A DNA stretch of 34,697 nt, from the NCBI GenBank assembly GCA_025055115.1, contig JANWYJ010000045.1:1-34697 (forward strand). Direction: 5' to 3'. The translations under genes and the position numbers were made by a program. The notes under the pieces are model-generated. The model was not told where the DNA came from, ran no database searches, and saw nothing but the letters and a program-made list of their open reading frames with translations. Shown here piece by piece: positions 1-12,100 of this stretch (position 1 is the first letter of the stretch; every line of letters begins with the position of its first letter). This DNA is from Gemmata sp. GTDB lineage: Bacteria; Planctomycetota; Planctomycetia; Gemmatales; Gemmataceae.

Positions 1-96
1 GGTAACAAAACTGCCGTAGACACAAGCGGGGGGAAGTTTCTAAACTCCTGAAGGGTGTGGTTTGGCCCGGACTTGTCGCAGGGATGCGCAGCGGAC
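1..96. other. Left edge, no gene recognised
   Basis: This stretch precedes the first glycosyltransferase. I see no recognisable gene end, terminator or promoter in it. A purine-rich GGGGGGAAG lies at about 28-36, too far from the chosen start to serve as its ribosome binding site. Confidence 0.4.
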
Positions 97-1314
97 ATGA
101 AACTTCTCCACCTCACCGCGAGCACATTTTTTGGCGGCCCAGAGCGACAGATGCTCGGGCTGGCCTTGGCCCTCCCTGCAGCCGTACGCAGCCACTTTGC
201 CAGTTTTCCGGAAGGTGGCCAGGCGCGCGACTTTTTACAAGTCGTACAGGAGCAGGGCTTTCCAGCCTACGAACTCCGCCACGACACGCCGCACCTCCGA
301 GCCGCGGTCCGCGAATTGACCGGCCTTCTCCGCCACACCGCCTGCGACGTTCTCCTGTGTCACGGCTACAAAGCCAACATCCTGGGCCGACTCGCGGCGC
401 GACGCGTGGGCATTCCCGCGGTCGCGGTGTCGCGCGGCTGGACCGGGGAATCGTTCAAAGTCCGCCTTTATGAATGGCTCGATCGGCGCCACCTGCGGTT
501 CATGGACCATGTCGTTTGCGTGTCAGAAGGGCAAGCGGCCAAGGTCCGTCGCTGGTGTGGCGTCCCCGACCAACGACTGTCCGTGATCCACAATAGCGCT
601 CGGCTGGAGGCCTTCACCGCCACCGATCCGACCGCACGGCAACGGTTACTTCGCTTCTTTGCCCAACCCGGCACGCCTCACGCCGGCACGAGCTTGCCAG
701 ACGATGGTTCGGCCAACCGCTCACCCATCACGGAGGTCGTCCTGGCCGCTGGGCGGCTCAGCCCGGAGAAAGGCTTCACGGTTCTTCTCGAAGCCGCCCG
801 GACGATTTGTGCCGCCGCGGCAACAGCCGGCATCGTCATTTTCGGAGAAGGTTCCCTGCGCGGTGTGCTGGAAGCGCGGATCGCGGAACTGGGTTTGACG
901 GGTCGAGTCGTTCTGCCGGGCTTTCGCGCCGATCTGGATACGCTCATCGCTGCCGCAGATGTCGTGGTGTTACCGTCGTTCACCGAAGGCCTACCCAACG
1001 TGGCGTTGGAAGCTAGCGCTGCGGGTGTCCCGGTGGTCGCCACTGCGGTTGGCGGCCTTCCTGAGGTTGTCAGCGACGGCGAAACTGGAACCCTCGTTCC
1101 CCCAGGCCATCCCGCAGCCCTGGCACAGGCCGTGCTCGAATTGCTCCGCGACCCGGCCTTACGCAGTTGCTTTGGCCAGGCCGGACGCCTCCGCATGCAA
1201 GAACTATTCAGCTTCAATACCCAAGCGCAAAGTTACCTCCGCTTGTTCCAGAATCTGAAGCCGAACCCCTTGCCGGTGCGTCTGCCGTGGGGGATGGCAC
1301 TGCCCCACGATTGA
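97..1314 (+). CDS. Glycosyltransferase family 4 (GT-B fold)
   Basis: The product (405 aa) is a cytoplasmic or membrane-associated glycosyltransferase expected to move a sugar from a nucleotide-sugar donor to a glycan or lipid-linked acceptor; the acceptor cannot be told from sequence. The N-terminal acceptor domain opens with MKLLHLTASTFFGGPERQ, a typical GT4 start with the glycine-rich loop. The C-terminal donor domain shows AAGRLSPEKGF (R220, K225), FGEGSLR and the E-x7-E motif in PSFTEGLPNVALEA (E297, E305), followed by a GLPEVV loop. A Pro/Gly/Ser-rich insert at about 188-210 separates the two domains. I chose the ATG at 97 because the family start lies there; an in-frame GTG at 55 would add 14 residues with no homology character. 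The same-strand GT at 1393 follows by 78 bp, so the two probably act in one surface-glycan pathway. Confidence 0.9.
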   Translation: MKLLHLTASTFFGGPERQMLGLALALPAAVRSHFASFPEGGQARDFLQVVQEQGFPAYELRHDTPHLRAAVRELTGLLRHTACDVLLCHGYKANILGRLAARRVGIPAVAVSRGWTGESFKVRLYEWLDRRHLRFMDHVVCVSEGQAAKVRRWCGVPDQRLSVIHNSARLEAFTATDPTARQRLLRFFAQPGTPHAGTSLPDDGSANRSPITEVVLAAGRLSPEKGFTVLLEAARTICAAAATAGIVIFGEGSLRGVLEARIAELGLTGRVVLPGFRADLDTLIAAADVVVLPSFTEGLPNVALEASAAGVPVVATAVGGLPEVVSDGETGTLVPPGHPAALAQAVLELLRDPALRSCFGQAGRLRMQELFSFNTQAQSYLRLFQNLKPNPLPVRLPWGMALPHD

Positions 1315-1392
1315 GGGTCGTCAGCAGCCGACCGGTTGCGCCAGCCTTTGTCATCGGTAAACGGAAGTTCGGTTTTCCCTGTGAGGTCCAGA

Positions 1393-2559
1393 ATGTCCGC
1401 GGCTACTGCTCCCCGCTCAAGCCATCCCCACTTGCGTTTGGCCCGCCATCCGGTGCGTGTTTGCTTTATGATCGACCGACTCAGCCGCGCAGGCACCGAA
1501 ACACAGCTTGTGGCCTTGATCCGCGAACTCGATCGTACTGAGGTGGAACCGTCGTTGGTGCTTCTCGATGGTGAAGATGATCTGTCGCGGGCCTTGGAAC
1601 CGGCTGATTGTCCGGTGCTGCGGCTGGGAGTACGCAAGTTGCTCAGCTGGCCTACGGTGACAGCCGCGCAGCGACTGCGACGCTTCTGGCACGACTACCC
1701 ACCCGATATTCTCCAGGTCTATTTTCTCGATAGCGCCTATTTCGCAGCACCGCTGGCCAAATGGTGCGGTATCCCGAAAGTCATTCGTGTGCAGAATAAC
1801 TTGGGTTACTGGCTGACGCCGCGGCATCGCGTCCTGAACCGTCTGCTGCGACCCTTTGTCGATGTCATTGTGACGAATAGTCAAGAGGGCAAACGCTCTC
1901 TGCTGGCGACCGACCGGCTTAGCCCCGAGCGTGTCGTGGTGCTAGAAAACGGTGTGGATATTGGCCGTTTTCGCCGCTTCATGCTGCCCGATACGTCGAA
2001 AAAGCTCGTTCGCGTCGGTTGTGTGGCCAATCTCCGCGCAGTGAAGAATATCGATGGGTTGATGCACGCAGCGCAGCAGGCACTGGCTCAACACCCACAA
2101 TTGGTCTTTGAAGTGGCTGGCGATGGCGAACAACGGGAGGCGCTCGAAAGCCTCCATGCCCGTCTGGGCTTGGGCGAGCGTTTTCTGTTGCATGGCTTGG
2201 TGGCGGATGTCCCAGGCTTTTTGCGACGGCTGGATATTGCCGTGTTGCCATCGCACTCCGAAGGGATGTCGAATGCCCTGCTGGAATACATGGCCGCGGG
2301 GCGCGCGGTGATTGCGACCGATGTAGGGGCCAACCGGCAATTGCTCGATGACGGCCGTTGCGGTCTGTTGGTTCCGCCGGGCCATCCCGCCGCGATCGCC
2401 GCGGCCATCACCGAACTGCTCACCGATCCGGTCCGGGCCGCCGCACTGGGAGCCGCCGCGCGGCGGCGTGTGCAGGAACTGTACAGCCGCGAAGCGATGT
2501 GCCGACGCTTCCAGCAATTCTACCGCGCGCTGATCGATGACGAGTTGACCATAAACTGA
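1393..2559 (+). CDS. Glycosyltransferase family 4 (GT-B fold)
   Basis: A second GT4 enzyme (388 aa) lies in tandem with the gene at 97. It has an N-terminal Rossmann domain with CFMIDRLSRAGTETQL (about 24-39), the donor-domain signature VANLRAVKN (about 211-219), VAGDGEQRE, and an E-x7-E motif in SEGMSNALLEY (E290, E298) followed by TDVGANRQLL. The N-terminal 20 residues before the fold are basic and unstructured. The ATG at 1393 is preceded by GAGG at 1383-1386; a TTG at 1336 in the same frame is possible but less likely. It shares only the family motifs with its neighbour, so the pair are paralogues of old divergence rather than a recent duplication. Donor and acceptor are unknown. No terminator is evident directly after it; the next 628 bp are non-coding. 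Confidence 0.9.
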   Translation: MSAATAPRSSHPHLRLARHPVRVCFMIDRLSRAGTETQLVALIRELDRTEVEPSLVLLDGEDDLSRALEPADCPVLRLGVRKLLSWPTVTAAQRLRRFWHDYPPDILQVYFLDSAYFAAPLAKWCGIPKVIRVQNNLGYWLTPRHRVLNRLLRPFVDVIVTNSQEGKRSLLATDRLSPERVVVLENGVDIGRFRRFMLPDTSKKLVRVGCVANLRAVKNIDGLMHAAQQALAQHPQLVFEVAGDGEQREALESLHARLGLGERFLLHGLVADVPGFLRRLDIAVLPSHSEGMSNALLEYMAAGRAVIATDVGANRQLLDDGRCGLLVPPGHPAAIAAAITELLTDPVRAAALGAAARRRVQELYSREAMCRRFQQFYRALIDDELTIN

Positions 2560-2667
2560 ACAAATTGTCAGAAATATTTCTCCCCCGCGCCGCTCCAGGG
2601 TTCAGGAAACGAAAACCACAGCCGATCGCATCACTCCCCCATGCCGCCGCTACCGGGTTCGAAGAAA

Positions 2668-2746
2668 GCCAACAACGAAAAAACCAACAACGAAAAAAGC
2701 CAACAACAACAACGAAAAAAGCCAACAACGAAAAAGCCAACAACGG
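2668..2746. repeat. A-rich short tandem repeat (CCAACAACG core)
   Basis: Five copies of CCAACAACG are each joined by a run of A with or without AGC, at a spacing of about 15-22 bp. The third copy is lengthened by extra CAA triplets. The reverse strand reads as GTTGTTGGCTTTTT units, which loosely resembles the GGCTTTTGTTGG core of the 32-bp array 220 bp away; common origin is only a guess. Confidence 0.8.
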
Positions 2747-2961
2747 CGATTTCATCCGCTGCTGCTACCGAAGCGGCTAGGGTTCACCTCCGGCTGTCGC
2801 CTTGGGAGAGCCAACGGGTATCATGATCCTCTTCTCGCACCCTGGGAGCCACACCGGGGACCCGAACACCGGGAGAGTCAGCCTTCCACAGCAAGTTTCT
2901 CGAGGCCGTTTCCAAACACTGGGCCAGTTGCCGCAGACGGCTTCGCAGACGGCTTATCGTT

Positions 2962-3121
2962 CGGCTTTTGTCGGGGTTTCAAACCGTCTCGTTCGGCTTT
3001 TGTTGGGGTTTCAAACAGTCTCGAGCGGCTTTTGTTGGGGTTTCAAACCGTCTCGTTCGGCTTTTGTTGGGGTTTCAAACCGTCTCGAGCGGCTTTTGTT
3101 GGGGTTTCAAACCGTCTCGAG
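2962..3121. repeat. Five-copy 32-bp tandem repeat with internal palindrome
   Basis: Five head-to-tail units of exactly 32 bp begin at 2962, 2994, 3026, 3058 and 3090. Each starts CGGCTTTTGTTGGGG (unit 1 has TC for TT) and holds the palindrome GGTTTCAAACC at 2975-2985 and every 32 bp after; unit 2 has a final A instead of C. The last two bases of the units read TT, AG, TT, AG, GG, the fifth being followed by the run of A. There are no spacers, and 32 is not a multiple of three, so this is neither CRISPR nor a protein repeat. It sits directly beside the terminator of the giant gene. Confidence 0.95.
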
Positions 3122-3123
3122 GG

Positions 3124-3170
3124 AAAAAAAACACCGGGCGGAGGATTGGTGCCGAAGCCTCCGCCCGGTG
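3124..3170 (-). terminator. Intrinsic terminator of the giant surface-protein gene
   Basis: Read leftward, a perfect 13-bp stem (arms 3158-3170 and 3132-3144, with a 13-nt loop) is followed at once by eight T (the A run 3124-3131 on the given strand). It begins 18 bp after the TAA stop at 3188. Stem, GC content and T-tract all fit a rho-independent terminator for leftward transcription. Rightward, the stem has no T-tract after it. Confidence 0.9.
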
Positions 3171-3187
3171 CCACACTGACACATCCT

Positions 3188-6100
3188 TTACTGACGCAGG
3201 AAGTACTCCGCGTGACGCAACAGGCGCACAAGGAGCGTTTCCTGATTGACTACACCTTGGTTGAGGAAGCCGACGAAATTATCCAGCTCGGTTTGGGTCG
3301 GGTTGCGGCCCAGGTAGGTATTGAAGACCCGCGTGACGTAAATACGGCGGTACTCGGTGGAATCGAGAATTTGCCGTGCCACTTGGGTGCGAGCCGCTTG
3401 CAGTTGGCTGACCTGACCCGCCGGGATGCTGTTGAGGAAGGCCAACTGCTGGGAAGCTTGCAGATCGTCGGCACTGCGGTTGAGCAGGTCGCTGTACAAC
3501 TTGGAGATGTACGAGGCGTTGGAACTGCCCGGACCGCTGAGGGGGAAGTACGCCGAACTACCCAAGATGAAGGCCAAAACGGCTTCCAAACGGTTGCCGC
3601 TCGATTGATAGAGCGACTCGAAGTTGGCGACTTCGTTATCTGTGGGCACCCGCGGCGCGGTGGTGCTGAGGAACTGCGTGTAGTAGTCGTAGTACACCCG
3701 TTTGCGGTATTCCGCGGTGTTAATGACCGCAGCCAACGCCGCCTCGCGGGCGGGGGTGTAGCTAGCCATCAAGGCATTCAATTGCGTGCGGAACTCGGTA
3801 CCGTTGGTGTCGATCGACGAGCGACCCAGCACCCCCAGATAAATACTGCGCAGCCAGTTGAAGTTGCTGTTACCGTTGAGCCGCAGGTACTCACTGGAGG
3901 ATACCAGGGCCGCGATGACCCGTTGATCACCAGAGGGTTGGCCGGGGGTCGGAGCGGCCCGCAGCATGTTGAGTAGGTTCACCTCCGGACCACTGAAGGG
4001 GCTGATCCAGAAGGCCCGAATTTCATCCAGGTTCGGATCGGGTACGCGATTGGGCGTGCGACCCAGATAGCGCAGGAAGTACTCGTTGAGTGTGCGGGCC
4101 AAGGCCGCTTCGTTGTGGACCAGGTCCAGTGCAATGCTCAGGCGGGTTTGACCGCTGGGGAAGTTGGTGGGCGGTGGGTTGACCTCGGGTCGGACATCGC
4201 GGTAGATGCTCGCCAACCAGGTAACATTGTTGTTGTTACCGCCGAAGGTGGCATTTTGGAAGTATTCATTGCTTGCGAGCAGTTCGGCCACCAGACCGCG
4301 CACCGTCAATTGACCATTGGCGATCCGGGTGCGGGCGTTCGCCAATTCCGCCGTTGTGGGCGTGCGGCGCAGGTAACGCTGGTAATTTTCCGTAATCAGC
4401 GTATTCAGGCCATCGGTCGAGCTGACCATTTGGGTAGCCACCGTCGCCAGTGCGCTATACCGGGCCGTTTCGACCGAGCTATTGAGCGTGAAGAACGTGG
4501 CATTGTCGGGCAACCGACCGTTGGGCGACAGGCCTTGGAAGTCGCGGAAGAGGGCGAAGAGGAAGCGGCCATTGTCATTTTGGTTGACCGACAAGCGTTC
4601 ACTGAATTTGTCGCCCGGTTGGGCGATGAAGGGGAACGGCCCTGGTCGTTCACCGTTGATGGTGTTGCCGTTTTGGTTCATCGCGTTGCCGGTATTGACG
4701 TACGTTCCGTCCTGATCAACGAAATCACGCAGGTCAATCCCCTGGGCATTCGGGCCCAGAATGAGGCGGTAACTGACGTCGCGCAGCCGCGGACCAAAGG
4801 TCAGCCGGTAGGTCCGGTTGGTGGTGTCAGTCGGTCGGATCGAAATCGGCATGGCCACGCCATCGCTGCTATTGACGAAGGCCAAGGCATTCTCGGCAAG
4901 GACCAACAGCAGCACCTCGCGTTCGGCCCGGGTGTACGGCCGCCCCGCCAGAGTCCGGAAGACCCAATCGAGCCAGTTACGGTCTTTGGCGATCTTCATG
5001 ATGCCTTGCTCTTCGCCCACCAATAGCGAGGTGAATTCGCTGTTGGCATACCCAATGGCCACATCCGTGATGCCATCTTGGTTGAGGTCCCCCAAGGCGA
5101 TCGTCGTGGGGTTATTGCCAGTCAGCGGATAGGCGAAGGGTGCGTCGAAGCGGATCGTATCGGGTCCTGACGACGCCGCGGTCGTTGTGTTGTAAAGTAT
5201 CGAGACTCCGCCACCCAAGAAGTTGTTGGCCACGACCACATCGAGCCGACCATCGCCGTTCATGTCGCCCAGGCGGACCGAACGCGGATTGCTCCCGGTC
5301 GGGAAGATCGAGGTACCCGCGGTCGTGAAACTGCCACCATCGTTGCGGAAAACGATGATCTCACCGCCGGCGGCATTGGCGGTCGCGACGATGTCGAGAT
5401 CGTTGTCGGTGTCGATCCGACCGACGGCCACCGATGTGGTGGGGATATTCGTCAGCCGCGGCGAAGCGGTGAAGCTGGGTGTGCCAACGGTGCTGGTGTT
5501 GGTCAGCAGCAAGACCCCGTTATCCCCCGCCAAGACCAGATCGGGCAAGGCGTTCCCCGCGAGGTTGCCAATCGCAATTCCCTTCGGAGCCACGATTTCC
5601 GTCGCACCGGGCGTGGCATCGCCCACCTTGATTTCCGTGGGCGAACCAAACGCGCCGGTACCATCACCCAGAAGGATGTTGATGGTGTATTCATCCGCCG
5701 CATTGAGCGCGGCATTGGCCGCGACAATATCCATGTGGCCATCACCGTCGATGTCGCCCCAGGCCAAGCCAATCGGGTTGCTACCGGCATTGAAGTGCGT
5801 CGGTGTAGCAAAGCTCAATTGACCGATGCTGGAGCGGTTATTGAGGAAAATCGTCAGGGTGTCACCGTCGCCTGCGCTGCGGCCACTGTTGGCCGTGGCG
5901 ATGTCGAGTTTGCCATCGTTATTGAAGTCGGCCACCAGCAAATCGGCCGGGCGCGAATTGGCGGGCAGATTGAGGATGAGCTGAGCTGTAGGCTCGTAAC
6001 CACCACCGACTTTGCCTTGGTAGATGCGCAGTTGGTTGTTGATCGCCACCACCTTATCGAGAACCGGGACGATGGTGGGATTATCGGTTCCGCCCAGGTT

Positions 6101-9100
6101 GACGGTTCGGCCCGTGAAGTTCCCGAAGATGACCGAGGTCGCGTTCGTCCCGGCAGGCAGGGCGAAATCATTGCCGAACTTCTGATAGGCTTCCGTGGTC
6201 GAGATGATCCGGGCCACAACGTTCCGCAACAGGCCGCCACGCTGCAGAGTGTTAACGTGAACGGTGATCTCATCGCTACTGGCGCCGACCGCGGGGTAGT
6301 TGCGCCCCAGCAGGCGGTTGTACAGTGAGGCGACCAACCGCGTATGGAACTCCCGCGACAACGGGTGCAGGGGGTTCTCCAGGGCGGTGGGGCCGGGGAA
6401 GGTACCATTGAGCGACCGAGCCCCCGTGAGCAGCTGAGTGACTTGCAAGCGCGTGATTTGCCCGTTGATGAGCTGCTGCCGGAACGAAACGGCAAACGCA
6501 TCATCATCAGCCGTGTTGGTGGTGAGCAGCCCCGAGGGCCGACCGAAGAAGTCGAGCCACAGCCGGTCAAGCCAATTGTCGATATTGCCCCCGGAGAGGG
6601 TCTGGAAGTAGGGATTATCGGAAGTGATGAAGGCTGTGAAATCCAGTTCACCGGTATTCCGCATCCGGTTGTAGACCACGCCGGTGCCCGGATCGGTTTC
6701 TTGCAGAATCGCTCCGGTCACGGGATCGCGTAAGAAGAAGGTCGACAGGCCGAACTCCCGCTCCGCCGGGGTCGCATTACGACCCAGATATTGCTGCGTC
6801 AATTCATCGATCCGTTTCAGAACAAAGTCGGTGCTGGTCAGAGCCAGTAGCGACATGAGCGTGCGGGCGACGTTATTCTGATCGGCGTTGAAGGTCCGCG
6901 GATCGACCGGGCTACTGAAGGTAACGTCAATTGTCGTCAACGGACCGTTATTCACCGGAGCACTGGGGGTAACGCTGATGACCGCGGGGCCGGAGCGTGC
7001 TGTGGAGAGGACAAACACGCCGCGGCCCTGTGTCGCCGCCGCCAGCAGTTCCAGACGGGGGTTGAATTGCAAATCCACCACCGGCACAGCGGGCAATCCC
7101 GCCCCCAAGGTGGTCCACGTCTGCCCTCGATTGGTCGAGGTGAAGACGCCCCGATCTGTACCTACGTACATCCGCCCGTTGGGAGCGCCGGTCGACGGGC
7201 GGGGATCGATGATGAGTTTATAGGCGGAAACCAACGGCAACTGTCCGCTACCTGAGCCGATGAACGCAGACCACGTCGTTCCGCCATTGGTCGTGCGGTA
7301 GACCCCCGCACGGCCGACCGGCACCGAGACCATCACATACGCAACGTTCGGGTTGGTCGGATCGACCGTGATACCGTTGATGCGATACGCTACCCCGCTA
7401 CCCACCGCCGTTGGCAGGTTGTTGGTAACATCGGTGAATTGGCCGCTGATCGTGCGATAGACGCGGCCGGTATCAGTCCCAGCCCAGTAGATGCCCGGCT
7501 CCGGTGAGAAGGCCAAAGCGGAGTAGAAGCCGGCATTACCCGGCAAGACACTGCCGGGCAGCACGTCCCAGACGTTACCGCCTGTTTGCGTCACATAAAC
7601 ACGGCGGGTGCCAAAGAGCAACTCATCGTAGAAGATTGGTTGGTTCTGGGCATCGGTCCCGGCGAGGACTTTATTGGGGTTGATGGCCAAAACCGGAGCA
7701 AAGCCGGCGCTATCGACCGTGCTGATCCCGGCCGTACCCACGCCTTCGGCCCCCGCGGCGAAGCTCGCCCCGGCATCGGCCGAAAACTCGGGGATAATCG
7801 CCAAGGAGTTGCCGTTGTACTGCCAGACGCGATAAAGCGTGGTGATGGTCTCGGTGGTGGCGTTGGGAGGCAGGTTGGCGGTGACCACTTGGGTGGCGTT
7901 GGGAATACCCAGATTCCCGAAGCCAGGCACCGTCGGTCCTACCAACCCCATCGTCTGCCAGGTCAGCGTGCCGGAGGTTAACGCGGTACCGACCCCTGAG
8001 GCCGAGATATAAAACCGGTTGGGGTCCGAAGGATCAATGGCCACTGAGGTCAGGTCGGTAATCTGCAAGTTCCCGTTCAGGTCGGTGATGGTCATGCCGG
8101 GCACATTGAACGGTGGCAAGTTCGATCCCCCGCCTCCTCCGCCGCCGCCACCACCACCACCACCGGTGTCAAGAATCCCCGCGCGGCTACTGCGGAAGTC
8201 GTAACCGAACCCCAACGGAACACCCCGGAAGATGCCATTCTCAGTGCCGATGAGCAGCCGTCCCTGCGTATCAAAGACCAATTCATGAATCGAGGGTGGT
8301 AAGCGGCGCCGGTTACTGCTATCGCTGGCCCGAGCTTGTTCAATGTCGTACCAGTAGACGCCTTCGCCATTGTACGGTTGATCACCAGCGATAACATTGC
8401 CGTTGGCATCCCGTTGCGCTGGGTAACGATTATTATTGGCGGCGGCCCGGGCGGCTTTATCAATGTCGTCGCCATCGTTGGGAATCGAGCCATTGAACAC
8501 ATACGTGGTGTCGCGCATGTTCCCGGTATCGACGCGAATCAAGGCATGTTGCGGGGTGGCGCTGGTGCTGAAGCGGCGCGATCCACCCACATACACCACG
8601 TTGGCATTGCTGGGATCAACCACCAAGACGCCCACGTTGGCCCCTTCATTGCCCAGCAAAGCGATATCAACGTAGTTTTCCGTAAACCGCGCATGCCCCG
8701 GTCCTGGTTCCTTCAACATCACGCGCGTGAAGTTGAGCATGTTGTCTTTCGACTTGAACAGCCCCAGATAGGTGCCCTGATTGAACTGATTGGCAGCGCT
8801 GGACGGCGGATTGGACATCAACACATAGACAATCGCCTCATCACCAACCCGACCGTTGCCTTGAGCGATTGTCACCCGGCCAACACTGCTTCCGCTGGGC
8901 AGTGTGTTGTTGGGAATGTTGGGATTGTCGCCACCGCGTTGCTTTTCCCAACTGGTGCCGCCATCGATACTCTTCCACACCCCCGCGGTGCTTGCTGCGT
9001 TGGAGGAGGTTTGACCGATATTCCCCAAACCGATGAGTATCCGGTTGGGATTGAAGGGGTCAACGACGATATCGGTCACCGAAGCGAGCGCGGCACTGGA

Positions 9101-12100
9101 CCCCAGGGGTGTGCCGTTATCGGTCATGTTCGCGGGATTGAGCAGGTTGATCCGCTGCGAGAAGCTGCCCACGTTATTGACCGTAGTGCCATTCCAGAGT
9201 GTGCCGTTCAAGGAGAAACGGAAATCGTCGATGCGGGTGGCCGTGAAGGTGCCGTTGGCCCCTGGATAACCCGTCACACCGCTGATGCGCACTTGTTCAC
9301 CCGTGCGAACGCGGTGGAAGTTGTTCGTGCGAATGATGATCGGCCCGCCGGTGGTGCCCGTCACCTGGTTAATACTGCCGTCGGCGATCTTGACGACGTT
9401 GGGGCCGCGGGAACCGTCGTCGTAGGAGGTGACGGCGACATAGGCGATGCCGGGGTTTTGCGGGTCCACGACGATCCGCGACACCCGCGCCCCGGTGAGG
9501 ATGCCCGGGCCAGCGGCCGTCGCCCCACCAATGACTTGCCACGTGCGGCCATCATCGGTCGATTTCAAAACCCCCACCCCGGCCCGCGACGTGAAGGCGT
9601 TATCGTCCACACCCGTTGCGGCATACACGGTCCCATCGGAACCGATGGCCAGGCTGCCCACTGCAACGTTCACCAATTGCCCCGTTTGGTCGCGCACGTT
9701 GTCGGTGAGGGCTTGCCAATCGCGACCACCGTTGACCGTCCGCCACACGCCGCCGTTGGCCGAACCAATATAGATGGTGTTGCCTGTCGGATCGCGCGGA
9801 TCGACCGCAATACCCGTCACCTTGCCCGTGACCGTGTTGTAGTCGAGACCGGCGGCAGAAATGTCGATCGGCCCAGGACCGACGGCTTGCCAATTCACCA
9901 AACTGGGGCCTTGCAGGATGAACTGGAAGGTTTGCGTGACCGAATTACCCGCCTGGTCCACCACCCGCACCGGGATCGTATTGATACCCGGCAGCAATCC
10001 GGTCGGGGTAAAGGAGAAGTAGCCATTGGCATCGACGGTGTTGATGATGACGTCGTCGGCATTGCCGAAGCCGTTGTTGCCAATATCGAAGATAATCTGA
10101 CTGATATTGTTGATGCTACCATTGTCGCGCACCAGACCAACGATGGTCGGGTCGGTCGACTGCTCCAAGGTGCTGGGGCTGGTCAAGAACGTGGGATTGC
10201 GGAGATTGAGGGCCAATAGTTGCGGGGCCGTGGTGTCCTGGAAGACCGTCTGCACCCGGACATCATCGATACCGACCAAGAGCTTGCCGCGGTTGTTGGT
10301 GCTGGCTATGCGGAGGCGAATGGTCTGCCCCTTGAAGGCACTCAAATCGACGTTGCTGATCGTGATCGTGCGGGCCGTGGTGGGATCGTTGGCCTGCGTT
10401 TGGAAGACATTGAGGCGCACATCGGCACTGGCCACACTGAGGATGTTGTTGGTGGGGCTCATGATATCGACGCGCACCTGTTGGTTCGCATCGGGGGTGT
10501 TGTAATCCAAGACCGGATTGAGCGACGGATTGCTCCATTCCCCAAACGACTGCAGGAATAGCGACATCGACAAGCGCACCGAGATGGCATTCGCGGGAAT
10601 GGTAATGTCTTGGTAAATCGCATGCGAGCCGGCGTAGCTGGCATCATCGTTGGGATTGTTACCGCCACGGAACGGTTGCCGATCGTGCTGATCGAGCATG
10701 GCGCGGAAGCGGCCATTGGCCGGAGGTGGCACGGTCACGCCACTCAACGGGCTGACACTACCGGTTTGGATGTTCCACTGGCCGGCACTGCCCGGCGGCG
10801 GATTGAGCAAGCGGAACGTATTCCATCCGGTGAGATTGCCTTGTTCGCCTGTCAGGTCGCGGGCTTCAAAGTTGCCGTTGCGCAACAGGTTAACACTGAT
10901 GATGTTTCCGCCCACGTTGAAGGTCGACAGCAAGCGGATCGGGTCGCTGACAACCGCAACACTCGACGGCGGCGGGGTGTTGGTGCTGGTGCCGCCCGCG
11001 ACGCGGTAGCTATCGATCTGAGCCGCAAAGCTGCCATCCCCCACGCCATACAGGACATGCGTGTTGTTCACCGGGCCTCGCGGCGGTGTGCCCGGCGGTG
11101 GCGGCGGCGACGGCGGTGAGAAGGTCGTCGAGGTCACAATCAAATCCACGAAAGCATCGCCGTTGACATTGACCGCCTGAATGCTGTTGAGCGGCCGGCC
11201 CGCTTCCACCGTGGTGTTGAGGGCCGATTGGAAACCCGTCCCAAAGTTATTGATGAGGACGCTGACGTTGCTACTGGTCGATTCGTTGCTGCTGACGGTG
11301 GCGATATCCGCAAAGCCGTCGTTGTTGAAGTCGGCCACTGTGACGGCCCGCGGATTGGGACCTACGGACAACGTCAGAATGTTGGCCGACGGGAAAGTCC
11401 CCAAACCCGTGCCGAAAGCCACCCGGACGCGCCCGCCGTTGGGGTCATCATCGGTCACCACAAAGTCGAGGTTGCCGTCGCGGTTGAAGTCGCCCACAGC
11501 AATGGCGGTTGCCCGCGGCGTATTGCCGCCACTGCCGAAGCTCACCTGGTTGCCACCCAGCTTGCTTTGGAAAGTACCATCGCCATTGCCGAGGCGGAAG
11601 GTCACACCGCGGTTGGAGCTGCCTCCACCGCCGCCTTTCCCCCCCGTACCATTATGGGCCACAAGCAAGTCGAGATTGCCGTCGTTGTTGAAGTCCGCCA
11701 AGACCACTTGGGTCGGGTTCGTTCCCACCGAGAAACGCGTCGGTGTGCCAAACGACAGGTTGCCCCCTGTGGAGGTATTCAGGAAAACCGAGACGTTATT
11801 GTCCTGCGCACTGGCGGTGACAATATCCAGCCGACCGTCACCGTTCAGGTCTCCCAAGGCCACGGACACCGGCTGACGGCTGTTGCCGCCGGAGCCACCG
11901 ACCACCGTCGACAGCGTCGTGGGGGCACTGTAGCCGCCACCCCGCAGGCCGAGGAAAATGTTGACCCGGTTATTGGCCTTGTCCACGGCGACCAAATCCG
12001 GGATGCCATCGTTATTCAAATCGCCCACCGCGACCGCAAAGGGCGTCGGCTGAGGTGTGGTCCCGCTCAGCGGCAGATGTGTCGCGGCCAGGAAGGTTCC

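Larger units (their letters stand above)
2560..3187. other. Repeat-rich spacer between convergent genes
   Basis: This 628-bp stretch lies between the rightward glycosyltransferase pair and the leftward giant gene. It holds an A-rich CCAACAACG block, a 12-bp duplication (CGCAGACGGCTT at 2932-2943 and 2944-2955), a five-copy 32-bp tandem array and a terminator hairpin. Reading frames crossing it are low-complexity and frame-shift with the repeats, so I call no gene here. Confidence 0.8.

Noticed and set aside
2962-3121. Possible CRISPR array
   Set aside because: The 32-bp units are directly head to tail with no variable spacers, and no cas gene is present.
2565-3249. Small rightward genes across the spacer (for example 2565-2780, 2802-3179, 2968-3249)
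   Set aside because: Their sequences are only translations of the repeats in shifting frames, with no start signal or family character.
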